From JACKII01 sp041687435 (lineage in GTDB: Bacteria > Pseudomonadota > Alphaproteobacteria > Bin95): a DNA stretch of 64,000 bases. How positions within the stretch are numbered: the stretch's first letter is position 1; each line of letters starts with the position of its first letter. Below are positions 1 to 9,359 of the stretch, in pieces. Location of the stretch: NCBI GenBank assembly GCA_041687435.1, contig JAWLBX010000006.1, positions 1 to 64,000 on the forward strand. The letters run 5' to 3'. Below the pieces are notes generated by a model, which did no database searches, had not been told where the DNA came from, and saw only the letters and a list, made by a program, of their open reading frames with translations. The position numbers were made by a program, and so were the translations under genes.

Positions 1-7
1 CGCCATC

Positions 8-36
8 AGGGCTGGCCTCCTTCACCAGCCCTTATT
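8..36 (+). terminator. Hairpin terminator at window start
   Basis: An 8-bp perfect stem (AGGGCTGG at 8-15 and CCAGCCCT at 25-32) with a 9-nt loop is followed by a short T-rich tail (TTATTCT). This looks like the rho-independent terminator of a plus-strand gene lying left of the window. Confidence 0.5.
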
Positions 37-546
37 CTGAATCAGAAATTCGGCATGAAGGGAATCCCCTACGACTCATTCAGAAACAAAAGCGCTCTAT
101 TATGTTCCATTTTACCAATTCAAATAGCACATCTTACATGCATCTTATTATAGGTAAATTCTTTTTTCTGCCACAATCTGTTGAAATTAAGGATTTTTTG
201 GGTGAACAATAGCCGTTTGCCTCGAATTTACCGTAAATAGCCGGCTCATTTAAGGCCTGCAATCATATTGAAGTATGCAACCCACTCATTGCAATCGAAG
301 GTGGCGTCAATCTCATTCGACTGATTTCTTACTATATTAGTGATCATTCTATAATTTTACGAATTTTCAGCTTCTTAAAATTTTTAAACCAAAGGGATAA
401 ATATAACTACCAAGATATGTTTTTGTATATTTTATACATTTATACATATATCCATATGGTTTTTGCGATATATTTACAAATATTGTTAATATCAAAACAA
501 CACTATATTCTTGATTTTTAGAAACCTGTTTTATTGGAGTGACGTT
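37..546. other. AT-rich gene-free stretch upstream of the RTX gene
   Basis: About 500 bases without a plausible coding region. The composition is strikingly AT-rich compared with the rest of the window, especially 300-510, where TATA/ATAT runs dominate. No clear -35/-10 pair can be singled out because many matches occur by composition. It presumably holds the promoter and 5' leader of the RTX gene that follows. The base composition suggests a transferred segment or a silencer-bound region, which is inference. Confidence 0.5.
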
Positions 547-3500
547 ATGCCGGATATCATTACTGTTTCTTCCTACGAAGAACTTCGTAATGCGGCGGAA
601 AATGCGAGAGATGGCGACACCATCATCATAAGTGAGGGAAATTACACGCCTTTTAATGGCTACTTCCCAGACTTGGTAACCGGCGAACCAACCGATGTCG
701 CCAGGCCATTGGATATCCAGATCACAGCCAGCATCACAATCATTGGTGAGGGCAACGGCGCGGTCTTTGATCCAGGCATCGGAACCACCCCCGACGGCGA
801 GCCTTCTGTGCTGACAACCGTAGATAAGGGCCTGTTCGTCGTTTCAGGTGATGCAGATCAGGAGGTGACATTCGAAAATATCACCTTCCAAAACATCCAT
901 TCCATCTCGCGCAATGGCGCTGGCATTCGCATCGAAACCGGCGACGTCACAATCCGAGATTCCACGTTCATCCGAAACGACAATGGCGTTCTCGGCACCG
1001 CCCTGCATGACCAAGGCGGAACCGTTCGTATCGTCGGTTCGGAATTTTCCGAAAACGGTTATGAAGACGGAAAATCGCACGCAATTTACGTGCATGCCGA
1101 AGCCCTATATGTCGAAAATTCCTATATCCACGACACAATTGGCGGGCACCATATTAAAAGTACGTCATTTTATACGGAGATCACCGGCAACGATATTTTC
1201 GACGGAACCAACAGCGCCGGCTCGGTACCAGCCAGCCACATGATTGACATGCAGGCCGGCGGCAACGTGCTGATTGAAGGCAATACAATCATCCGGGAGC
1301 AGTTTGGCCAGGGGCCGCAGATCATCAATTACTGCGCCGTGCGGTACGGCAATGATCCCGGCGAGTCCGTCCTTGTCACCAACAATGTCATCATCAACAA
1401 CCGGATGGACATCGACCCAACCACCAATAACGATAACCCTCCGATAATTATGATCAACCGGTGCAGCACAGGCGCGGTTGTCGAAGGCAATACCTTGCAA
1501 GGGTTCGATAACGACCGTCTGGTGTTTGGCATAACGGATGCCGTCAATAATGTGGACGTAGATACCGGGCCGATCCCTGATTTCTATTTCGGTCAAAATG
1601 CCATCCTGGGATCGGACGAGGCAGAGACCTATTCAACACCCAATCTCTATTTGATGGACACCCAACCATTCAATGGCTTGGGTGGAGACGATATTCTGAT
1701 TGGCGGGCTTGGTCGAGACACCCTGATCGGCGGCGATGGCGATGACGTGATTTATGGGGGTTTGGGAACCGACGTCCTGATTGGCGGGGCTGGCGACGAC
1801 CTGATGTTTTCAGGCAAGGCCCAGAGTGGTGGTGTCGATTTTAATTACGGCAATGAAGGCAATGACATTCAAGTCATTGCCCAAAATGGAAACGGCCACC
1901 TCTATGGCGATGAAGGCCATGATGTCCTGCTTGGCGGAAATTTCAACGATTTCTTGCTGGGTGGGACAGGCAACGACATTATGATCGGGGGTAATGGCAA
2001 GGACCGGGTCTATGGCAGCGACGGCAACGACATCCTGTTTGGTGGCGGTCACAGAGACGAGATCAGAGGCGGCGAGGGTGCCGACATTTCCATGTACAAG
2101 TCGGTCGCTGCCGACTACAAGATCCAGCAATATAGCTGGGGCGACAGGTATCTGATTTCAAAGGATGGTGAGGCTGCCTACGAGCGGTATTTCGACATTG
2201 AATATCTGCAGTTTGCTGATGCCTATTACATCGTCGAGACTGATACATACGTCGATGGCTATATTTTGTCAGGTCTCGCCATGTTCTATGGACCTGATGC
2301 CATCAATCTCAACACGGATACGATGACGTTGGACGATCTGCATCGTATCCAGAATTTGGCGCTTAGCGATGAATTGGCCAACCTGCACCTGTTAGGCGAC
2401 ACGCCACCAGATACCGGTGGTGGCGATGTACCCGAACCAACAATCGTAGGTACAGAGGCCGGGCGCGAGGACATTACCGGAACCGATGGCGACGACGTAA
2501 TCTATGGTGGCGGCGGTTTGTACGACGTGCTGTCCGGTGGCGCCGGCGACGACGCCTATATCGTTGATGACGGTTCGACCAGAATAAAAGAAGCATTCGG
2601 CGGAGGCTATGATACCATATACACCTCTGCAAAAGTATTGGTTGTCGCGAGCGAGGTTGAAAGTTTCGTTATGTTGCCAGGCGCAGAATTCCTGGCGGCC
2701 AATCGCTACGACAATCTGATCGTCGGTAACGCAGATAACAACACAATAAAGGCCTTTGGTGGTGACGATATTATTCGTGGCGATGCCGGCGACGATGAGA
2801 TCTGGGGCGGCCCCGGCGACGATGAGATTTGGGGCGGCGATGGTATCGACACCGCCGTCTATCAAGGCGCAATCGCCGACTTCAGCGTCGCCTACGATAC
2901 CGATGGCGTCACGTTGATCGTCTCCGATATGGCTGGTGGCCAAGGCACGGACAGGCTGCGTGATGTTGAGTTTCTGCGCTTCGATGATGAGGAAATCGCA
3001 GTACCTGCCCCGCCCCCGCCCCCGCTCAGCTCGCGGTTGGAAACCGGCGGCATTTCCTTACCAGAGCCCACCATCGAGGGCACACCAGCCGGCGGGGAGA
3101 TCCTGACCGGCACGGATGGCGACGACGTAATCTATGGTGGCGGCGGTGACGGAGATGAATTTTTCGGCGGCCTTGGCAACGACATATACATCGTTACCGA
3201 GAACAACACCCGGATCGCCGAAGCTTACGATGGCGGTTACGATACCATCTACACCGCCGCAAATACATTAGTTGTGGCCAGTGAGGTTGAAGAGTTCGTC
3301 CTGCTACCGGAAGCCAGATACCTAATGGCCAACCGCTATGATAATGCCATCCACGGCAATGACAGCGACAACGTCCTGAAAGGCGGTGGCGGCGATGACC
3401 GCATTTGGGGCAAAGGCGGTAATGACGAGATCTGGGGCGGGCCAGGCGATGACGAGATCTGGGGCGGCGACGGCATCGATACCGCCGCCTATCAAGGCAA

Positions 3501-3729
3501 CATGGCCAATTACGACATCGCATTTTCCCTGGACGGCAGCACCCTGACCATCACCGACCTGGTTCAAAACGACGGCACCGATACACTGCATGAGATCGAA
3601 TGGCTCCAGTTCGATGACCAGACCATTGCCGTTCCATCAGCGTCAACACTGATGGCTGCCGCCCTTGATGGCGAAGGTGATACCATGACAATCTTCACAA
3701 ACTCCGGGAGCGACGATCTTTACGGCTAG
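547..3729 (+). CDS. Secreted beta-helix / RTX calcium-binding repeat protein
   Basis: A 1060-residue protein. An upstream TTG at 511 would add 12 residues, but ATG 547 has a GGAG box 7 nt upstream and is preferred. Residues about 100-340 look like a right-handed parallel beta-helix of the pectate-lyase type, with repeated N-x-I/F and GN-T-I turns. Residues about 377-512 are glycine/aspartate nonapeptide repeats of the GGxGxDxxx hemolysin (RTX) type that bind calcium. Two related C-terminal modules follow (about 629-822 and 839-1032), each with further RTX repeats and an ending resembling AxYxGxxxxYDIA...LQFDDxxIAVP. A short PPPPP linker separates them. There is no N-terminal signal peptide, as expected for type I secretion through C-terminal RTX signals, but no type I secretion genes are nearby. 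It may act as an adhesin or polysaccharide-active enzyme; no catalytic residues could be assigned. Codon use is more AT-rich than in the neighbours. Confidence 0.85.
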   Translation: MPDIITVSSYEELRNAAENARDGDTIIISEGNYTPFNGYFPDLVTGEPTDVARPLDIQITASITIIGEGNGAVFDPGIGTTPDGEPSVLTTVDKGLFVVSGDADQEVTFENITFQNIHSISRNGAGIRIETGDVTIRDSTFIRNDNGVLGTALHDQGGTVRIVGSEFSENGYEDGKSHAIYVHAEALYVENSYIHDTIGGHHIKSTSFYTEITGNDIFDGTNSAGSVPASHMIDMQAGGNVLIEGNTIIREQFGQGPQIINYCAVRYGNDPGESVLVTNNVIINNRMDIDPTTNNDNPPIIMINRCSTGAVVEGNTLQGFDNDRLVFGITDAVNNVDVDTGPIPDFYFGQNAILGSDEAETYSTPNLYLMDTQPFNGLGGDDILIGGLGRDTLIGGDGDDVIYGGLGTDVLIGGAGDDLMFSGKAQSGGVDFNYGNEGNDIQVIAQNGNGHLYGDEGHDVLLGGNFNDFLLGGTGNDIMIGGNGKDRVYGSDGNDILFGGGHRDEIRGGEGADISMYKSVAADYKIQQYSWGDRYLISKDGEAAYERYFDIEYLQFADAYYIVETDTYVDGYILSGLAMFYGPDAINLNTDTMTLDDLHRIQNLALSDELANLHLLGDTPPDTGGGDVPEPTIVGTEAGREDITGTDGDDVIYGGGGLYDVLSGGAGDDAYIVDDGSTRIKEAFGGGYDTIYTSAKVLVVASEVESFVMLPGAEFLAANRYDNLIVGNADNNTIKAFGGDDIIRGDAGDDEIWGGPGDDEIWGGDGIDTAVYQGAIADFSVAYDTDGVTLIVSDMAGGQGTDRLRDVEFLRFDDEEIAVPAPPPPPLSSRLETGGISLPEPTIEGTPAGGEILTGTDGDDVIYGGGGDGDEFFGGLGNDIYIVTENNTRIAEAYDGGYDTIYTAANTLVVASEVEEFVLLPEARYLMANRYDNAIHGNDSDNVLKGGGGDDRIWGKGGNDEIWGGPGDDEIWGGDGIDTAAYQGNMANYDIAFSLDGSTLTITDLVQNDGTDTLHEIEWLQFDDQTIAVPSASTLMAAALDGEGDTMTIFTNSGSDDLYG
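2431..3640 (+). repeat. Direct internal duplication (630-bp period) within the RTX gene
   Basis: The segment beginning at 2431 (encoding PEPTIVGTEAG) recurs at 3061 (PEPTIEGTPAG). The stretch from 2485 that encodes DGDDVIYGGGG is repeated at 3115 with the same DNA sequence over about 30 bases, and the spacing is 630 bases throughout. The later parts of the two units have diverged, so this is an old module duplication that kept the calcium-binding cores. Confidence 0.8.
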
Positions 3730-3801
3730 CGGATGTGTGCTCTGGCAATGGCTCGCCAAGTGGGCCATCTGCCGGAGAATGCGGCGAAAGCCGTGCCAGT
3801 C

Positions 3802-3835
3802 ACCGCTCAAGGCGGTATCCGGCCCTCACGGGCCG
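3802..3835. terminator. Paired hairpins between convergent genes
   Basis: Two small stem-loops lie back to back: ACCGC/GCGGT (3802-3806 with 3812-3816) and CGGCCC/GGGCCG with a TCAC loop (3820-3825 with 3830-3835). They sit between the RTX stop and the stop of the minus-strand membrane gene. No T-tract follows either, so termination is only a guess from position. Confidence 0.3.
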
Positions 3836-3838
3836 CTG

Positions 3839-4144
3839 CTATGCGCCAGTCAACTTGTAGCCGATCATCCCGATCACAAAGCCCAGCAAGGCGCCCATCG
3901 GCGGCAGGAAGTAGTTCTTCAGGGGCACCTGCGGGGCTACGTCGTTGAAGACCAGATAGAGAATGCCGCCCGCGCAGAACGTCATCAGCATCGCGAGTGC
4001 GGTAACGCCGTGCTGGAATTCTTCCCCCAGCCAGCGCAGGCGGATATTCTCCTGGCTGGCGAGCGCGGCGCCCACGAAAATCGCACTGCCAGCCGTAAGT
4101 GCCAGCAGCAGCGCCGGAAAATAGACGGCATTGGAATCTGGCAT
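3839..4144 (-). CDS. Small membrane protein resembling half of a ZIP-family metal transporter
   Basis: 101 residues with three likely membrane segments: about 7-28, 48-66 and 80-98. The pattern of a glycine-rich first helix, a GVTALAM...AGGILYLVFNDVAP second helix, and an ALLGFVIGM third helix matches the N-terminal half of ZIP (zinc/iron-regulated transporter-like) proteins. In those proteins the second helix ends in a conserved acidic/proline motif. Full ZIP proteins have eight helices and about 250-300 residues, so this is a half-size relative, a fragment, or an unrelated three-helix protein. The gene is convergent with the RTX gene and divergent from the phosphatase/sulfotransferase fusion. 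Metal transport is inferred from the motif only. Confidence 0.55.
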   Translation of the reverse strand: MPDSNAVYFPALLLALTAGSAIFVGAALASQENIRLRWLGEEFQHGVTALAMLMTFCAGGILYLVFNDVAPQVPLKNYFLPPMGALLGFVIGMIGYKLTGA

Positions 4145-4281
4145 AATGGCAAGACGTTAGCAGCGCGCCGCCGCCGGCAACAGCCCTGCCGCGTGCAAGC
4201 ATTGTTGGATGGCTCTCCGTCCAGGTTTCTGCTAATAGTCGCAGGGCTAACCGGCAGGCGATGGAGAGATCGGAGGCGCTC

Positions 4282-7137
4282 ATGTCAGTCCAACGGCCGA
4301 AACGCGTTCTCCTGATCGGCTGGGATGCCGCCGACTGGAAAGTTGCCGCACCTATGATGGATGCAGGCGAGATGCCCAATCTGGCCAAGCTCGTCTCGGG
4401 CGGGGTCATGGGCAACCTGGCGACGCTCTACCCGGTGCTCTCGCCGATGCTCTGGACCTCGATTGCGACCGGCAAGCGTGCGCACAAGCACGGCATTCAT
4501 GGCTTTTCCGAACCGGACCCGGCCTCCGGCGGTGTCCGGCCGATCACCAATCTGTCGCGCAAGGCCAAAGCCGTCTGGAACATACTGAATCAGAACGGCA
4601 AAAAATCGAATGTGATTGGCTGGTGGCCATCTAACCCGGCAGAGCCGATCAACGGCGTCATGGTTTCCAATCTTTACCAGGCCGCCCCGAACCGCAAGGA
4701 TGGCGAGTGGCCGATGCGCCCGGGCACAGTTCATCCCAAGCGCCTTGCCGAGCCGCTGAAAGAATTCCGAATCCACCCAAATGAGCTTGAGGGCGAGCAA
4801 CTGCTGCCATTCGTGCCCAAAGCGGCCGAAATCGACCAGGCGAAAGACAAACGCCTCGCCTCCATTGCGAAAGTTCTGGCTGAAACCGCCTCCATTCATG
4901 CTGCGGCCACCGCAACGCTGCAACTGGAACCGTGGGATTTCATGGCCGTCTATTTCGACGGCATCGACCATTTCTGCCACGGCTTCATGCGCTATCACCC
5001 GCCACGGCAGGACTGGATCGACGAACGTGATTTCGAGCTCTATTCCGGCGTGATCAAGGCGGCTTACCAATTTCATGACCTGATGCTGGGCGCCTATATG
5101 AGGCTGGTGGACGAGGATACGGCGATCATGCTGATCTCCGACCATGGCTTCCACCCGGACCATCTGCGCCCGAAGGAAATCTCTAACGAGCCCGCCGGCC
5201 CGGCAGACGAACACCGGCAGTTCGGCGTATTTGTTCTGAATGGCCCGGGCATCAAGCAGGACGAAATGGTGTTCGGCGCGAGCCTGGTTGACGTGGCACC
5301 AACCATACTCACCCTGTTTGGCCTGCCCGTCGGACGCGACATGGATGGCCGCCCGCTGGTGGGGGCATGGCAGGAGGAACCTGCCATCGAATATGTCGAC
5401 AGCTGGGAGGATATCCCGGGCGGCGACGGCCGGCACCCCGTGGATGTGCAGGTGCAGGTCGATCCGGCGGATCAGGAAGAGGCCCTCGCCCAGTTGGTGG
5501 AGCTTGGCTATATTGAACGGCCGGACGAAAACCGGGAAAAGGCCGTTGCCAACACGGTGCGCGAACTGCGCTATAATCTGGCCCGCGACTATATCGGCAG
5601 CCGCCTGTTCCCTCAGGCCATCGAAATTCTGGAAGACCTGTGGGACAAGTTCCCCGATGAAAGCCGCTTTGGCGTCAAGCTGGTGGAAAGCTATATCGCC
5701 ATTGGTCAGCCGGCAAAGGCGCGCGCAACCCTGGAACGTATCCATGTGGAAAAGCAGCGCTACGCAGCAGAGGCCCAGGAGAAACTGGAAGCTCTTCGCA
5801 AGGCGGACGAGGAACAACAGCGCAAGCCGGAAAACTTGGCGGAGCAGGATCGCCGCGACCGCCGCCTGTTGATGCTACGCGCTGGCGTGAACCCGCACGC
5901 TCTCGCCTATCTGGAGGGACGGGTTGCCACCGCCGAGGGCAACCACGAGGCCGCGCTGAATGCATACCGGCGTGCAACGGCCGTGCAGGTCGCCAACCGC
6001 CCAAGCCTTTACCAGGCCGAGGGCGAGACCTTGCTGACACTCCGCCGCTGGGCACAGGCGGAGAACCGGTTTCGGGCAATCCTGGAGATCGATCCGATCA
6101 ACGCCGGCGCCCAGCTTGGTTTGGCCCGCAGCTATTTCGGACGCGGCCGTTATGCGGACGCACGCGCAGCAGCGCTCGCCTGCGTCGGGCTGATCTATCA
6201 AAATCCGCAGGCGCATCTGCTGCTCGCCCGCATCGCCCACCGCCTGAACGAGCCGGCGGCGGCACACCAGGCGCTAAACCGTGCTATTGGCCAGAACCCG
6301 GTTTTCCCCGATGCGCACCTGCTGCGCGCGCGCCTGCACGAACAAGCCGGCGACACCGGCGCGGCAAACGATGCGCGCCGTCTTGCACGCGCCAGCCGCA
6401 AGCGCATCCGCGATGCCCGTGCCGGATTGGAGCGGCCGGCTGACAGGGATATCGCGCTCGACGTAATGCTGGGCCAGTCGGCCACCGTCGGTCAGATCGG
6501 CCAAGTGTTGGGCCTGCCCCCGCTGGGCGAGGACGAGGTGGTGATCGTCTCTGGCCTGCCCCGTTCCGGCACATCGATGATGATGCAGCTTTTGGAGGCC
6601 GGCGGCCTGCCTGTCTTGACAGACAGCGAACGCGGGGCCGACAGCGACAACCCGAAAGGCTATTATGAATACGAGCCGGCCAAGTCCCGCGGCGACCATA
6701 GTGGTTGGCTGGCAGAGGCCAGCGGCAGAGCCGTGAAGATGGTCGCCCAACTGTTGCCGAGCCTGCCATCCGGCCGGGACTACCGCATCATCTTTATGGA
6801 ACGCCCGCTGGAGGAGGTGATTGCCAGTCAGGATGCCATGCTGGACCGCCTCGGCCGCCCAAGCGCTGGCAAGCGCTCGAATCTGGCTCGCACCTACATG
6901 GCTCAAATCGAACAGGTCAAGCGTATGCTGGCCCCGCAGGAGGGCCGCTTGAGCGTTCTACCCATTGACTATCATCGTACTCTGGCGGAACCGGAGAGTG
7001 TGGCCGCCGAAATCAGCGCGTTCCTCGGCGGTACGCTGGATGCGCAGGCTGCGGCCCGGGCCGTCGACCCTAGCCTGCAACGGCAGGGCGGACGGGGCTC
7101 GAACCGGCAGGCCGAAAACAGCCGCAACGCTGCCTGA
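4282..7137 (+). CDS. Alkaline-phosphatase-fold / TPR / sulfotransferase fusion protein
   Basis: 951 residues. ATG 4282 is preferred over the in-frame ATG 4261 because GGAGG lies at 4272-4276. Residues about 1-400 are an alkaline-phosphatase-superfamily (type I phosphodiesterase/nucleotide pyrophosphatase) domain. It shows an early GWDAADW metal-binding Asp, a nucleophile-like Thr in LWTSIATG (about 57) and a DHGFH motif near 287. Residues about 425-720 are helical TPR repeats. Residues about 750-930 are a sulfotransferase with a 5'-phosphosulfate-binding loop, GLPRSGTS, near 755 and a matching MERPLEEVIASQ helix. No signal peptide is seen, so it should be cytoplasmic. It could couple phospho- or sulfo-group chemistry on a glycan or lipid, but the substrate is unknown. 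A gene-end run-on frame is not needed to explain the fusion. Confidence 0.8.
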   Translation: MSVQRPKRVLLIGWDAADWKVAAPMMDAGEMPNLAKLVSGGVMGNLATLYPVLSPMLWTSIATGKRAHKHGIHGFSEPDPASGGVRPITNLSRKAKAVWNILNQNGKKSNVIGWWPSNPAEPINGVMVSNLYQAAPNRKDGEWPMRPGTVHPKRLAEPLKEFRIHPNELEGEQLLPFVPKAAEIDQAKDKRLASIAKVLAETASIHAAATATLQLEPWDFMAVYFDGIDHFCHGFMRYHPPRQDWIDERDFELYSGVIKAAYQFHDLMLGAYMRLVDEDTAIMLISDHGFHPDHLRPKEISNEPAGPADEHRQFGVFVLNGPGIKQDEMVFGASLVDVAPTILTLFGLPVGRDMDGRPLVGAWQEEPAIEYVDSWEDIPGGDGRHPVDVQVQVDPADQEEALAQLVELGYIERPDENREKAVANTVRELRYNLARDYIGSRLFPQAIEILEDLWDKFPDESRFGVKLVESYIAIGQPAKARATLERIHVEKQRYAAEAQEKLEALRKADEEQQRKPENLAEQDRRDRRLLMLRAGVNPHALAYLEGRVATAEGNHEAALNAYRRATAVQVANRPSLYQAEGETLLTLRRWAQAENRFRAILEIDPINAGAQLGLARSYFGRGRYADARAAALACVGLIYQNPQAHLLLARIAHRLNEPAAAHQALNRAIGQNPVFPDAHLLRARLHEQAGDTGAANDARRLARASRKRIRDARAGLERPADRDIALDVMLGQSATVGQIGQVLGLPPLGEDEVVIVSGLPRSGTSMMMQLLEAGGLPVLTDSERGADSDNPKGYYEYEPAKSRGDHSGWLAEASGRAVKMVAQLLPSLPSGRDYRIIFMERPLEEVIASQDAMLDRLGRPSAGKRSNLARTYMAQIEQVKRMLAPQEGRLSVLPIDYHRTLAEPESVAAEISAFLGGTLDAQAAARAVDPSLQRQGGRGSNRQAENSRNAA

Positions 7138-7213
7138 TCCGCAATATTTCCGAACCACATACAAACGGCTGCCGATTGCGCGTTTTTTTCCCTGAACCGC
7201 ATCGCCTCTGCCT

Positions 7214-7242
7214 TTGACACTTTTGTACAAGACGCCTAAAGA
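7214..7242 (+). promoter_or_regulatory. Candidate sigma70-type promoter of the TRAP permease gene
   Basis: A perfect TTGACA box (7214-7219) is followed after 17 nt by TAAAGA (7237-7242), a weak -10 match. It lies 62 nt upstream of the ATG at 7305 in the right orientation. Assigned from consensus and position only. Confidence 0.4.
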
Positions 7243-7304
7243 TCGCCAACTTTAGCGCGAAGGCGACCAATCCCGAGCTAACGCCTTCCACGGAGGATAT
7301 CGGC

Positions 7305-9230
7305 ATGGCAGACGCAGCCCCGGCACCCGGGACATCCGAACGCGACCGCGTTTCAGGACGGGTCCAGATACTCACCCTTGTCTTGGGGGTGTTCGGAATT
7401 TACCTGGCGATGAACCAAGTGTTCAATTGGCAGTTTTTTGGACTGTTACTTATAATAGACACGACCTTTTTCTACGTCATGCTCGGAACTTTTATGAGCA
7501 TGGTGTACCTTGTCTATGGATTCAACGGTTCGACTACCGGAAAAATATCCATAATTGACTGGATATTGTTTGCCGTAACGCTGTTTTGCGCCGGGTTCAT
7601 GGCTTACCATGGCGAACAGATCATCCAGGAAGGTTGGGATCTGGTAGCCCCGACTGACGCAACCATCATTGCCGGCGTGATTTGCGTGCTGGCGCTGGAA
7701 GCGGTGCGCCGCGCGGGCGGCGGGATCCTGTTCGCTGTCTGTCTGTTCTTCTTCCTGTACCCGCTGTTTGCCGAATACATGCCAGGCTTCCTCTGGGGAC
7801 CGGAAAGCGCGGTTGAAGAATTCGTGCGCCAGCACGCGCTGGGCACCGAATCCATCATCGGTCTGCCGATGCGCGTAGTGACAAACCTGCTCATTGGCTT
7901 CCTGCTCTTCGGCTCGGCCCTGGTCGTAACCGGTGGCGGCGATTTCTTCATGGCGTTTGCAACCGCCCTGCTCGGCAGATCCCGCGGCGGACCGGCGAAG
8001 GTTGCCATTGTTTCATCTGGCTTTTTCGGCTCGCTGTCCGGTTCGGTGATTTCCAACGTCGTGACCACCGGACAGATCACCATTCCGACCATGAAGCGGA
8101 TCGGATACCCGGCCACCTACGCCGGTGCGGTGGAAGCCTGCGCCTCGACTGGCGGCGCGCTGATGCCCCCAGTGATGGGCGCCGTCGCCTTCATCATGGC
8201 GGAATTCTTGAATGTCGCCTATTCGACCGTCGTTCTCGCCGCACTGGTTCCGGCGGTGCTGTTCTACCTAGCGCTATTGTTGCAGGCCGATACCTATGCC
8301 GCCCGCAACGGCTTGAAAGGCCAGCCCGCGGAAGAAATTCCGGCTCTCTGGCCCGTTGTCAAGAGCGGCTGGTTCTACCTGTTCAGCCTCGCCATGCTGA
8401 TCTACATGCTGATCTTCATGCGGATCGAGTCGTTTGCTCCCTACTACGCAACCGCCGTGCTGCTCGTCACCTGCGCCATTTTCAAAAAGGGTGAGGACCG
8501 GTTCGGTTTGCGGAAGTTGAAGGAGCTGATCCTCGACGCGACCAAGAACATCGTCAATATCGTCGGCATTTTGGTCGGCATCGGCATGATCGTCGGTTCC
8601 CTCAGCTATACCGGCGTCGGCCCGGCCTTCTCCGGCGAGTTGCTGCAGTTTGCCGGCGACAACATCATGCTGCTTCTGGTTCTGGGCGCGATCACCAGCT
8701 TCATCCTGGGCATGGGCATGACCGTCAGTGCCTGTTACATTTTCCTTGCGCTGGTCATGGGGCAGGCAATGGTCGATTCCGGCCTGAACCCGATCGCTGG
8801 CCATCTGTTCATCCTCTACTGGGGCATGATGAGCTACATCACGCCGCCGGTAGCCGTGGCGGCGGTCGCAGCCTCGACTATTGCCGGCTCGCACCCGATG
8901 AAGACGGGTGTTATGGCCATGCGTCTCGGCGCAATCCTGTTCATCCTGCCCTTCCTCTTCGTCCTCAATCCGACGTTGATCCTGCACGGTGAGTTGATGG
9001 ACATTGTGCATGACGTGACCACTGCGGTGATTGCCATCGGTCTGATCGCCTCCGCATTCGAGGGCTGGCTGTACTGGGTCGGACGCGTGAATTGGGATGT
9101 TCGCATTCCGATGCTCGTGGCCGGCGTGGTTCTGCTGACTCCGGGCATCTACAGCGACATGATCGGTGCAGCGATTGTCGCGGCGATCTATGCCTATGGG
9201 CTGTTGGTCGTCAAACCCAGGGCTGCATGA
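7305..9230 (+). CDS. TRAP transporter fused permease (4TM/12TM, DctQM type)
   Basis: 641 residues made almost entirely of hydrophobic helices. The first part (about 1-170) corresponds to the small four-helix DctQ-like subunit. The rest corresponds to the DctM-like large permease, with typical glycine-rich stretches such as GFFGSLSGSVISNV, TGGALMPPVMGAVAF and SYITPPVAVAA. This fused 4TM/12TM form drives sodium- or proton-coupled uptake and normally works with a TAXI-type periplasmic binding protein. The ATG at 7305 has a good GGAGG box about 9 nt upstream. No binding-protein gene is adjacent, so the partner must be elsewhere. The substrate is unknown, although the next gene is a catabolic dehydrogenase. 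Confidence 0.9.
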   Translation: MADAAPAPGTSERDRVSGRVQILTLVLGVFGIYLAMNQVFNWQFFGLLLIIDTTFFYVMLGTFMSMVYLVYGFNGSTTGKISIIDWILFAVTLFCAGFMAYHGEQIIQEGWDLVAPTDATIIAGVICVLALEAVRRAGGGILFAVCLFFFLYPLFAEYMPGFLWGPESAVEEFVRQHALGTESIIGLPMRVVTNLLIGFLLFGSALVVTGGGDFFMAFATALLGRSRGGPAKVAIVSSGFFGSLSGSVISNVVTTGQITIPTMKRIGYPATYAGAVEACASTGGALMPPVMGAVAFIMAEFLNVAYSTVVLAALVPAVLFYLALLLQADTYAARNGLKGQPAEEIPALWPVVKSGWFYLFSLAMLIYMLIFMRIESFAPYYATAVLLVTCAIFKKGEDRFGLRKLKELILDATKNIVNIVGILVGIGMIVGSLSYTGVGPAFSGELLQFAGDNIMLLLVLGAITSFILGMGMTVSACYIFLALVMGQAMVDSGLNPIAGHLFILYWGMMSYITPPVAVAAVAASTIAGSHPMKTGVMAMRLGAILFILPFLFVLNPTLILHGELMDIVHDVTTAVIAIGLIASAFEGWLYWVGRVNWDVRIPMLVAGVVLLTPGIYSDMIGAAIVAAIYAYGLLVVKPRAA

Positions 9231-9359
9231 TCCCACAGCCCCCGCTCGCGGCTGGCAGGCTGACGGCAGATTCCCTATGAAGGATTTGCCCAGGCCTGCC
9301 GGCAAGCCAGCGGGGCCGGATGCCGGAACCGAACCACCACCAGACAGGGAGCCCGAACG

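Noticed and set aside
4285..5817. 510-codon minus-strand open frame opposite the phosphatase domain
   Set aside because: Shadow with no motifs; the plus-strand domain is clear.
7163..7189. Possible terminator after the fusion gene (AAACG...CGTTT plus T-run)
   Set aside because: Only a 5-bp stem with a long loop; too weak to list.
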